Assembly (NCBI GenBank): GCA_944388635.1
Contig: CALXJN010000119.1
Span: 1-5,483 of the forward strand
From: an uncultured Clostridia bacterium
Lineage (GTDB): Bacteria; Bacillota; Clostridia; TANB77; CAG-508
Reading direction: 5' to 3'
DNA length: 5,483 nucleotides
Under the pieces are notes generated by a model. The model saw only the letters and a program-made list of their open reading frames with translations, had not been told where the DNA came from and did no database searches. Shown one piece after another: positions 1 through 4,625 of the stretch (within the stretch, counting starts at the first letter, position 1; the number at the start of each line of letters is the position of its first letter). A program made the position numbers and the translations under genes.

Positions 1-477
1 TCCTTGTGCTAAAAATTCTGGGTTACTTGCAACTTCTACTTTTACATCTCTTACTAGGCTGTCTTTTATAAATTGTTCTACTTTATCGTTTGTTCCTATT
101 GGAACTGTTGATTTTACAACTATTAAGCAATCTTTTTCTATACTTTCAGCTATCTGACGAGATACTGTTGCAACATAGCTTAAGTTTGCTGAGCCATCTT
201 CTTGTTCTGGTGTTCCAACACCTATAAATATTGCATCTGCATCTTTATATGCTTCTTTGTAATCTGTTGTATAATCTAGTCTTCCTTCTTTATAATTTTT
301 TATCATTAATTCTTCAAGTCCTTCTTCGTAAATAGGTGACTTTCCACTTTTCATAACTTTAACTTTATCTTCGTCAACATCTACGCATATAACTTGATGT
401 CCTTTTTCTGCGAAACATACTCCTGCAACTAATCCTACATAACCTGTTCCTGCTACTGCAATTTTATACTTTTTCAT
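1..477 (-). CDS. ugd: UDP-glucose 6-dehydrogenase, N-terminal 159 residues (gene runs off the left edge)
   Basis: This enzyme oxidises UDP-glucose to UDP-glucuronate with two NAD+ in the cytoplasm, supplying an acidic sugar for surface polysaccharides. The visible part is the NAD-binding domain. It shows the dinucleotide fold motif GTGYVG at residues 10-15, the acidic residue ending the second strand (VDVD, 32-35), VGTPEQEDGSANLSYV at 87-102, KSTVPIGT at 122-129 and NPEFLAQG at 152-159. These match the UDP-glucose/GDP-mannose dehydrogenase family. The catalytic cysteine and the C-terminal UDP-binding domain lie outside the window. The ATG at 475-477 is preceded by AGGAGG (485-490) at 7 nt spacing. 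The gene follows the phosphoglycosyl transferase by 47 bp with no terminator between them, so the two are probably cotranscribed. A sister enzyme such as UDP-ManNAc dehydrogenase is less likely given the motif pattern, but the missing half would settle it. Confidence 0.92.
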   Translation of the reverse strand, partial: MKKYKIAVAGTGYVGLVAGVCFAEKGHQVICVDVDEDKVKVMKSGKSPIYEEGLEELMIKNYKEGRLDYTTDYKEAYKDADAIFIGVGTPEQEDGSANLSYVATVSRQIAESIEKDCLIVVKSTVPIGTNDKVEQFIKDSLVRDVKVEVASNPEFLAQG

Positions 478-484
478 TTTTCTT

Positions 485-490
485 CCTCCT
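485..490 (-). promoter_or_regulatory. Ribosome binding site of ugd
   Basis: A full AGGAGG lies 7 nt before the ATG at 477. It fixes the start of the partial dehydrogenase gene. Confidence 0.85.
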
Positions 491-524
491 AATTATCTTT
501 TAGCTTTTATATAATCAATTATTT

Positions 525-1202
525 TTACATTGCGCCTTCCTTTTTGAATACGGAAAGAAATGTTTTAAATAATAATTTCATATCATAAATAAAATTTCTA
601 TTGTTATAGTATTCTAAGTCCAATATGAGTCTTTCATTAAATGTATTTCTATTTCTTCCTGATACTTGCCAAAGGCCTGTTATTCCTGGTTTACATTGTA
701 TTATATATTTGTAATATTCGCCCATATCCTTTATTTCCCTAAATAAATATGGTCTTGGCCCAACTAGGCTCATATCTCCTTTTAATACATTTATGAATTG
801 GGGAGATTCGTCTAAGCTGGTCTTCCTTAGGATTTTTCCGATTTTGGTAATTCTTTCGTCATTTTCCACTTTTCTGTAGCTAAGGTATTTTTCCCTAAAC
901 TCTTTGTCATCTTTTAACTTTTTCATTAAAATCTTATCTGCATTTACTACCATTGTTCTAAATTTATATAGTCTGAATGGTTTTCCATTTTCGCCTATCC
1001 TTTTTTGCATGAAAAATATTGGTCCATCGTCTCTTGAAATTTTATTTGCGATGAACACAATTACAATTAGTGGGCATAATATTATTATGCCGATGATAGA
1101 GGCTAGAATGTCTACAGCTCTTTTAAATATGCGATATGCGTTTATATTATTTTCTCGTACTTTTATACTCATATTTATGTTTGCATTTTCTCCGTTAATC
1201 AT
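525..1202 (-). CDS. Monotopic phosphoglycosyl transferase (bacterial sugar transferase), polysaccharide-priming enzyme
   Basis: This 225-residue protein belongs to the bacterial sugar transferase family (PglC/WcaJ/RfbP catalytic domain). It transfers a sugar-1-phosphate from a UDP-sugar to polyprenyl phosphate at the inner face of the membrane, the first step of capsule, exopolysaccharide or glycan assembly. One hydrophobic segment spans residues 28-52 and has a central Cys-Pro (43-44). In PglC the matching Ser-Pro breaks the helix into a re-entrant hairpin. Next come QKRIGENGKPF (66-76), YKFRTM (79-84), the catalytic Asp-Glu pair at 131-132 in SLDESPQF, GDMSLVGPRP (142-151) and GITGLWQVSGR (173-183). 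It is the minimal form, lacking the four-helix N-terminal extension of WcaJ-type enzymes. The ATG at 1202 has AAGGTG 5 nt upstream, whereas the internal Met11 has no clear ribosome site. The sugar specificity cannot be read from the sequence. Confidence 0.93.
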   Translation of the reverse strand: MINGENANINMSIKVRENNINAYRIFKRAVDILASIIGIIILCPLIVIVFIANKISRDDGPIFFMQKRIGENGKPFRLYKFRTMVVNADKILMKKLKDDKEFREKYLSYRKVENDERITKIGKILRKTSLDESPQFINVLKGDMSLVGPRPYLFREIKDMGEYYKYIIQCKPGITGLWQVSGRNRNTFNERLILDLEYYNNRNFIYDMKLLFKTFLSVFKKEGAM

Positions 1203-1299
1203 TTTATCACCTTATCCATTGTATCCTATGTTTTTAAGGCTTATAGGGGATATTTATCACTGTGTTTTTCTTCTAAAGTTTCACTTTCCCTAAATAATA
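1203..1299 (-). promoter_or_regulatory. 5' leader of the polysaccharide operon
   Basis: This is the roughly 95 nt untranslated leader predicted between the promoter at 1305-1333 and the transferase ATG. It holds the ribosome site AAGGTG (1208-1213). It also holds two small hairpins: AAAGT-GAA-ACTTT, and a CCTAT/ATAGG pairing (1225-1229 with 1243-1247, 13 nt loop). I recognise no riboswitch class and see no terminator-like U-tract, so there is no positive evidence of attenuation. Confidence 0.35.
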
Positions 1300-1304
1300 A
1301 GTAT

Positions 1305-1333
1305 AATATATCATAAAGCGACAAAAAGTGCAA
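1305..1333 (-). promoter_or_regulatory. Sigma-A promoter of the phosphoglycosyl transferase-ugd operon
   Basis: The -35 box TTGCAC is at 1328-1333 and the -10 box TATATT at 1305-1310, separated by exactly 17 bp. The -35 box lies inside the descending arm of the terminator hairpin of the preceding PurM-family gene, so the two signals share bases. The predicted start is near 1298, leaving a leader of about 95 nt. Confidence 0.7.
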
Positions 1334-1361
1334 GACATTTACTATAATTTGTCTTAGCACT
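1323..1361 (-). terminator. Rho-independent terminator of the purM-like gene
   Basis: On the minus strand, AGTGC-T-AAGACA (1361 to 1350) pairs with TGTCTTGCACT (1337 to 1327) around a 12-nt loop. The stem has 11 pairs and a single bulged base. A run of five T follows (1327 to 1323, its first base belonging to the stem). It lies about 120 bp after the purM-like stop codon. Read on the plus strand, the T-tract after the hairpin is interrupted, so the minus direction fits better. Confidence 0.78.
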
Positions 1362-1482
1362 CTTTCTCTTTTTGGTTTGTTTCTTTTCTTTGGTTTGTGT
1401 TTTGTTTGGTTTTGACATATATATTGTAATAATATTTTTGCCAGATTTTTATTATAAAATACATTTTGTTTGTTGAATTTAA

Positions 1483-2514
1483 TTAATCCCAATTAAATTT
1501 ACCTTCAACCATAACTTGCTTATTTCCTTTTACAATTTCTCCTATTTCATATGCATTTATTCCTTGTGCTTTTACATGTTCGATTATTTCTTTTGCATAT
1601 TGTTTTTTTGCAACTACTGTTAGCCCAACTCCTAAGTTGAATGTACGTAACATTTCTTTTTCGTCTACATTTCCTACTTTTTTGATTAGTTTGAATATAT
1701 CTAATATTTGATATTTTTCTGCATATATCCTTGCATTTAGGTTTGCTGGTAATATTCTGTTTAGGTTTTCACAGATTCCTCCTCCTGTTATGTGTGCAAG
1801 TCCTGTGATTTTTTCTTTTCCAAATAGGTCTTTTATTGCTGTATAATAACATCTATGTGGTTCTAATATTGCTTCTATAAATGTTTTTCCATTTACATTT
1901 TCTTTTAATACTTCTGGATATTCTTTCATTATTTTTCTAACTAATGTGTATCCGTTTGTATGTATTCCGCTTGATTCTAATGATATTACTACGTCGCCTT
2001 CTTCTATTTTTGAGCCGTCTATTATTTTGTCTTTGTCTACTATTCCGACTATGCTTGATGTTAATATGTATGTTCCTTCGGCTAATACGCCTGGTTGTTC
2101 GGATGTTTCTCCTCCTGTAAGGACACATCCTTGGGCTTTGCATGCGTCTGATATGGCATGTACTATCTTATTGATTGCTGTTTTTTCCATTTTTCCACAG
2201 ATTATTGCGTCTTGTACTGTTAGTGGTTTTGCTCCCATTACTATACAGTCGTTTATTAGGTGATTTATCATGTCATATGATACATTTTCTAGCTTATCGT
2301 ATTGTGCTGCTATTAGTTGTTTTGAGCCTGGTTCTTCTGTTTTTAGTACTAATACTGGGTTTTGGTATTCTTCGAATTTTATGTCATATAATGAAGAAAA
2401 TGCTCCTATTTTGTTTAACACTCTTTTGTTGTTTGTTTCTAATGCATCTGCCATTGCTTTTTTTGTTTCGTTTGCTAAGTCTATGTTTACGTCGTATTTC
2501 ATTCCTTTTTCCAT
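1483..2514 (-). CDS. purM: PurM-family protein: phosphoribosylformylglycinamidine cyclo-ligase (AIR synthetase) or divergent paralogue
   Basis: PurM closes the imidazole ring in purine synthesis, converting FGAM and ATP to AIR in the cytosol. At 343 residues it has the family's normal length and motif order: INDCIVMGAKPL (87-98), GGET (134-137), SSGIHTNGYTLVRK (181-194), AHITGGGICEN (240-250) and RTFNLGVG (290-297). It departs from canonical PurM at 58-65, where KTEEPGSK replaces the usual S-x-DGVGTK segment, and GGETSEQPG replaces the usual GGETAEMPG. The ATG at 2514 follows GGAGGT by 4 nt. An ATG 12 nt further upstream overlaps that ribosome site, and a TTG-started extension to 2574 begins within the -35 box. 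It has its own promoter and terminator and no purine neighbours. The family assignment is firm. The exact substrate is less so because of the altered loop. Confidence 0.85.
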   Translation of the reverse strand: MEKGMKYDVNIDLANETKKAMADALETNNKRVLNKIGAFSSLYDIKFEEYQNPVLVLKTEEPGSKQLIAAQYDKLENVSYDMINHLINDCIVMGAKPLTVQDAIICGKMEKTAINKIVHAISDACKAQGCVLTGGETSEQPGVLAEGTYILTSSIVGIVDKDKIIDGSKIEEGDVVISLESSGIHTNGYTLVRKIMKEYPEVLKENVNGKTFIEAILEPHRCYYTAIKDLFGKEKITGLAHITGGGICENLNRILPANLNARIYAEKYQILDIFKLIKKVGNVDEKEMLRTFNLGVGLTVVAKKQYAKEIIEHVKAQGINAYEIGEIVKGNKQVMVEGKFNWD

Positions 2515-2522
2515 GGGTACCT
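2515..2522 (-). promoter_or_regulatory. Ribosome binding site that sets the purM-like start
   Basis: GGAGGT sits 4 nt before the ATG at 2514. Its position rules out the nearby upstream ATG (2526), which lies within the same few bases and has no site of its own. Confidence 0.8.
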
Positions 2523-2545
2523 CCATTTTTGTTGTTATGTGTTTT

Positions 2546-2574
2546 ATTATATTATTATATGAAAATTTTGTCAA
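2546..2574 (-). promoter_or_regulatory. Perfect-consensus sigma-A promoter of the purM-like gene
   Basis: TTGACA (2569-2574) and TATAAT (2546-2551) are separated by 17 bp, an exact match to consensus in boxes and spacing. The -35 box overlaps the TGA stop codon (2571-2573) of the upstream 205-residue gene. The predicted start near 2539 leaves a leader of about 25 nt, too short for a purine riboswitch. Confidence 0.88.
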
Positions 2575-3188
2575 TTATTTGTGAAATTTTGGTGTGAGTT
2601 TTTTTGGCTTTCTTGTATTTGTTTTAAAAATGTTTGATATTCTAACTCTATTTCTTCTGTATTTGAAATCGGAGTATCCCAGTTTTTTCCATATCTTTGT
2701 TGATAGTAGTTTAACAATAATTCTAGTTTTAGCCATTCTCCGTTGCTGATTGTTTCTAATATCCCTGCTATTTTATTTACCATATATTTATTTAATGCTT
2801 TCATATCATCTTGGGATAATTTTCCAGCTGCGTGCATATCTTCTACTACGCCGTTTCTGAATAAATAATGTGTTAATGCTATTGAAATTGTATTTATATT
2901 ATTTTTATCTAATAACCTATTTTTTGCACTTTGATTTAAGCCTTCGAATAGCTTTTTGTTATCGTTTTCATTCAAATAATCTTCTATTATATAATTCATT
3001 TGCTTTATGTTCCACTTGTATCTTTTGGCTCTTACTTGCTCTTTTTTTATATTATATAAATCGGCTATTGCACTATCTGGGTATTCTCTAAAAAGTTCTT
3101 TTAGCTGTTCTTTTGTGATTTTGTCCCATTCTAGTGTTTCGCCTTGTTTTTTCCTTAAGTTAAGTTGTTGATATAAATCTTGTTTCAT
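2571..3188 (-). CDS. Uncharacterised 205-residue protein with a possible N-terminal helix-turn-helix
   Basis: I do not recognise a named family. The protein is soluble, has no signal peptide or membrane segment, and looks almost wholly helical. Residues 25-62 (ITKEQLKELF onward, then DSAIADLYNIKKEQVRAKRYKW) resemble a helix-turn-helix of the kind seen in sigma-region-4-like domains or phage small terminases. The basic stretch KKEQVRAKRYKW would be the recognition helix. The middle (90-150) and C-terminal part (151-192, many Leu/Tyr/Gln) predict further helices. The tail is hydrophilic (QESQKNSHQNFTNN). The ATG at 3188 is preceded by AAGGAG (3195-3200) at 6 nt spacing, and a good promoter lies upstream. 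The stop overlaps the next gene's -35 box. DNA binding is inferred only from the N-terminal pattern. Confidence 0.75.
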   Translation of the reverse strand: MKQDLYQQLNLRKKQGETLEWDKITKEQLKELFREYPDSAIADLYNIKKEQVRAKRYKWNIKQMNYIIEDYLNENDNKKLFEGLNQSAKNRLLDKNNINTISIALTHYLFRNGVVEDMHAAGKLSQDDMKALNKYMVNKIAGILETISNGEWLKLELLLNYYQQRYGKNWDTPISNTEEIELEYQTFLKQIQESQKNSHQNFTNN

Positions 3189-3194
3189 ACATTA

Positions 3195-3200
3195 CTCCTT
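3195..3200 (-). promoter_or_regulatory. Ribosome binding site of the 205-residue protein gene
   Basis: AAGGAG lies 6 nt before the ATG at 3188. It supports this start and the reality of the gene. Confidence 0.8.
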
Positions 3201-3217
3201 TTCATACTTATCTTTTA

Positions 3218-3246
3218 TTTATAGCATACTTCAGTATAAATAGCAA
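3218..3246 (-). promoter_or_regulatory. Extended -10 promoter with an internal palindrome, upstream of the 205-residue protein
   Basis: The -35 box TTGCTA (3241-3246) and the -10 box TATAAA (3218-3223) are 17 bp apart, and a TG at the extended -10 position precedes the -10 box. The spacer contains a perfect inverted repeat, ATACT-GA-AGTAT (3226-3237). A repressor bound there would block RNA polymerase, so it is a candidate operator. An autoregulatory role for the adjacent possible helix-turn-helix protein is inference only. Confidence 0.68.
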
Positions 3247-3571
3247 GATATGATGAAATTGGTGATAATTATTACTTAATTTTAAAAGTAAATTCCAGCA
3301 ACAACTCAATAGGAATTTAGTTTCGGAATTTCTTACGTTATAATTATATTAATACTTTAGTTGAGTACAAAGAAGTATTATCATGGAAAAATTTTGTTAA
3401 CTTCAGGTTATGAGAATTTAATTGTTAATATTGCTGTATTTTGCATAATTGTGTTATGCATTGTTAGAGTAAGTTAATCTGCAAAATCACTGATACTTTG
3501 TTTATGTTAAAATATACTGAAAATTGGTTAGTTTTGGAGAAAGTGTGACCAAGATGTGACTAGAAAACCAT
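3247..3571. other. Non-coding stretch, probable remnant DNA
   Basis: No reading frame of useful length with a ribosome site exists on either strand. The stretch holds three short inverted repeats: TTACTT/AAGTAA (3272-3291), AATACTT/AAGTATT (3351-3379) and TGCATAA/TTATGCA (3442-3460). It also has a TGTGAC direct repeat 11 bp apart near 3544-3560. The end of the stretch can be translated on the plus strand as a short tail, SFGESVTKM followed by a stop. That could be the last residues of an eroded recombinase, but the resemblance is too short to trust. The simplest reading is decayed accessory DNA. Confidence 0.5.
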
Positions 3572-3626
3572 AAAAAAGTTTCTCATAATATAGATTAAAT
3601 TTCTATATTATGAGAGTTGCCTTTTT
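3572..3626. terminator. Long hairpin terminator, probably bidirectional
   Basis: A perfect 14-bp stem (3581-3594 pairing with 3602-3615) encloses a 7-nt loop. On the minus strand it is followed after AAC by six T (3577 to 3572), so it can end the repressor/ImmA transcript. On the plus strand it is followed after six bases by five T (3622-3626), so it could also end a transcript coming from the non-coding side. The stem is mostly A+T, and the minus reading has the better spacing. Confidence 0.7.
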
Positions 3627-3648
3627 ATTGAATTTTTTCGTATTTTCC

Positions 3649-3677
3649 TTGACTTTTAATAAAAAAAGTAGTATAAT
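3649..3677 (+). promoter_or_regulatory. Plus-strand promoter-like sequence 1 of a tandem pair
   Basis: TTGACT (3649-3654), 17 bp, TATAAT (3672-3677). It differs from consensus at one base. It points against all annotated genes, towards the broken ImmA gene. Chance matches are more likely in A+T-rich DNA, but a 5-of-6 and a 6-of-6 box at ideal spacing is strong. Confidence 0.55.
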
Positions 3678-3678
3678 T

Positions 3679-3704
3679 TCAATATTTTATAAAAAAAATA
3701 TTGA
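3679..3704. repeat. Perfect 10-bp A+T-rich inverted repeat between the tandem promoters
   Basis: TCAATATTTT (3679-3688) and AAAATATTGA (3695-3704) flank a 6-base spacer. The right arm includes the first bases of the second TTGACT box. It is followed on the plus strand by a run of eight T, so as RNA it could act as a weak terminator, or as DNA it could be a binding site. Confidence 0.5.
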
Positions 3705-3729
3705 CTTTTTTTTATAAAATCATTATAAT
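3701..3729 (+). promoter_or_regulatory. Plus-strand promoter-like sequence 2 of a tandem pair
   Basis: TTGACT (3701-3706), 17 bp, TATAAT (3724-3729), exactly 52 bp downstream of the first copy. The -10 box coincides with the last recognisable ImmA codons (Tyr-Asn, reverse strand), so it straddles the point where ImmA similarity ends. Transcription would run antisense through immA and the repressor gene. Confidence 0.55.
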
Positions 3730-3947
3730 TAATTGCTACCACATCAATGTCCTCTTCTGATGTTGCAGGTATATATAATCCTTCTAATTTTTTAAAATTT
3801 TTAATTACTAATTTCACATCTAAACTTTTTAAAATCTTAAATGGATTTATAGGATACTTTATATCCCCAATTTCATTTTTATATTGTTCTAGCACAGCAT
3901 TTGCTAATAATTCTGGAGAAGAGAAATATTTTGAATAATCAAGTTGT

Positions 3948-4268
3948 TTATTCACTAATTTTTTTATCCTTATACATTTTTTTAAATTTAATCAAATTTA
4001 TTATCTCATCTTGATCTTCTTTTGATAATTCACTAAACGTTCTTGCAAACATTGGTATTTTTTCTTCTTTCTCTCCCTCTAATAATTCCTCCATTGTCCA
4101 TCCGTATATTTTAGAAAATTTAGACAATTCTTCTGCAGATACTTTTCTTATTCCTGCTTCAATATTAGTTATAATTACTCTAGATACTCCCATTAATTTT
4201 GCAACATCTTCTTGTGTTAATCCTAAATATTCTCTTGCATTTTTTAATCTTGTACCTAGTTCTTTCAT
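3948..4268 (-). CDS. XRE-family transcriptional repressor (ImmR-like), partner of the broken ImmA
   Basis: This 106-residue protein has a Cro/C1-type helix-turn-helix at residues 5-64: LGTRLKNAREYLGLTQEDVA, then KLMGVSRVIITNIEAG with the recognition helix at about 29-38. A short C-terminal segment follows (MFARTFSELSKEDQDEIINL, 73-92), of the sort common in repressors paired with ImmA proteases. It probably keeps mobile-element genes silent and represses itself. The ATG at 4268 has AAGGAG 8 nt upstream. A GTG three codons earlier (4277) abuts that ribosome site and is unlikely to be used. Its stop overlaps the start of immA by 8 bp. If ImmA is inactive, the repressor could no longer be cleaved by its own partner. 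The cognate excisionase or other target genes are not in the window. Confidence 0.88.
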   Translation of the reverse strand: MKELGTRLKNAREYLGLTQEDVAKLMGVSRVIITNIEAGIRKVSAEELSKFSKIYGWTMEELLEGEKEEKIPMFARTFSELSKEDQDEIINLIKFKKMYKDKKISE

Positions 4269-4293
4269 TTTTACCACTCCTTTTCATTTATAT

Positions 4294-4322
4294 ATTATAC
4301 AACAATTTGTTTGAAAATACAA
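4294..4322 (-). promoter_or_regulatory. Promoter of the repressor-immA operon with overlapping palindromes
   Basis: TTGTAT (4317-4322), 17 bp, TATAAT (4294-4299). Two short dyads cover it: AACAA-T-TTGTT (4301-4311) in the spacer and TACAA/TTGTA (4318-4332) over the -35 box. Such sites fit self-repression by the XRE protein. The start near 4287 gives a leader of about 20 nt carrying the AAGGAG. Confidence 0.7.
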
Positions 4323-4362
4323 CATTTTTGTAATATTTTCTTACATTTGCTTTTAAATAAAG

Positions 4363-4386
4363 TAGATAGACTGTTAAGACTATCTA
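4363..4386 (-). terminator. Hairpin terminator after the ATPase/small-gene transcript
   Basis: TAGATAG (4363-4369) and CTATCTA (4380-4386) form a 7-bp stem with a 10-nt loop, flanked by an A-rich tract on one side and a T-rich one on the other. It begins 17 bp after the stop of the small broken gene, so it fits the end of the minus-strand transcript. The T-tract is more regular on the plus strand, so it may work both ways. Confidence 0.5.
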
Positions 4387-4402
4387 TTTTATTTTTATTT
4401 AA

Positions 4403-4601
4403 CTATTTTGTTAATCGTTCATAACCTTCTTTTATTACTTTGGACATTAATTTTCTTCTTTTCATAAGAAAATCATTATACTTCATACTGCACCAATTTT
4501 CCGGTAATGCATTATATCTCATAATTCCTTTTACCTTCAATTGTTTTCCTTTTAAATATTTGCTTAAAATATTTTGCTGGTGAATCATCTCCTACATTCA
4601 T
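4403..4601 (-). pseudogene. Small frameshifted gene (about 65 residues if restored)
   Basis: An ATG at 4601 with an excellent ribosome site (AAAGGAG, 5 nt before) opens a frame of 29 residues (MNVGDDSPAKYFKQIFKRKT onward) that stops at 4512. A second frame, one base shifted, then carries a coherent C-terminus: ALPENWCSMKYNDFLMKRRK, then LMSKVIKEGYERLTK, ending at 4403. Dropping one A from the AAAA run at about 4528-4532 joins them into one 65-residue protein. The acidic/basic helical C-terminus (a YNDFLMKRR pattern) resembles the C-terminal end of DUF262/GmrSD-like proteins, but this is a weak impression. It lies 24 bp after the ATPase gene and probably shares its transcript. Alternatives are a sequencing error, a real 29-residue peptide, or translation restarting at the internal ATG at 4588. 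Confidence 0.5.
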
Positions 4602-4625
4602 ATTTTCTCCTTTTGCTTATTTGAA

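Larger units (their letters stand above)
3656..3955 (-). pseudogene. immA: ImmA/IrrE-family metallopeptidase, truncated: N-terminal part only
   Basis: ImmA-type zinc peptidases cleave their partner XRE repressor to induce an integrative element or prophage. The first 78 residues look like the family's N-terminal region: SSPELLANAVLEQY, then YPINPFKILKSLDVKLVIKN, then KLEGLYIP and a DIDVVAINYN strand. In intact members this region leads into an arginine-containing segment and the HExxH zinc site. Here the frame instead runs into low-complexity sequence (Phe/Tyr/Lys/Leu) and stops at 99 residues, with no HExxH. Recognisable sequence ends near 3722. The missing half is not found elsewhere in the window, so a deletion or rearrangement is more likely than a simple insertion. 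The GTG start overlaps the repressor's stop by 8 bp, a normal coupled arrangement. The product is presumably inactive as a protease. Confidence 0.72.

Noticed and set aside
904..1293. Plus-strand frame of 129 residues
   Set aside because: It lies antisense to the well-supported phosphoglycosyl transferase and looks like a hydrophobic mirror of it, with no family resemblance.
1203..1299. Riboswitch in the polysaccharide operon leader
   Set aside because: I could match no known aptamer core, and there is no terminator or sequestering hairpin. The small stems are weak.
1241..1492. Minus-strand frame of 83 residues between the PurM-like and transferase genes
   Set aside because: It starts inside the end of the PurM-like gene, runs through its terminator and the next promoter, has no ribosome site, and its Lys/Gln-rich middle simply reflects the U-free tract.
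2515..2574. N-terminal extension of the PurM-like protein to a TTG start
   Set aside because: The extra codons would cover the promoter boxes and the ribosome binding site, and PurM proteins normally start near the chosen Met.
1937..2597. Several frames on both strands over the PurM-like gene
   Set aside because: They are alternative readings of a strongly conserved gene. The Arg-rich minus frame and the Leu-rich plus frames are typical shadows.
3442..3460. TGCATAA/TTATGCA inverted repeat as a terminator or attachment site
   Set aside because: It has no adjacent T-run and no second copy in the window. A 7-bp dyad is easily found by chance in A+T-rich DNA.
3747..3938. Plus-strand frame of 63 residues downstream of the tandem promoters
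   Set aside because: It is antisense to the recognisable ImmA N-terminus. There is no ribosome site and no family resemblance, so the promoters do not serve it as a gene.
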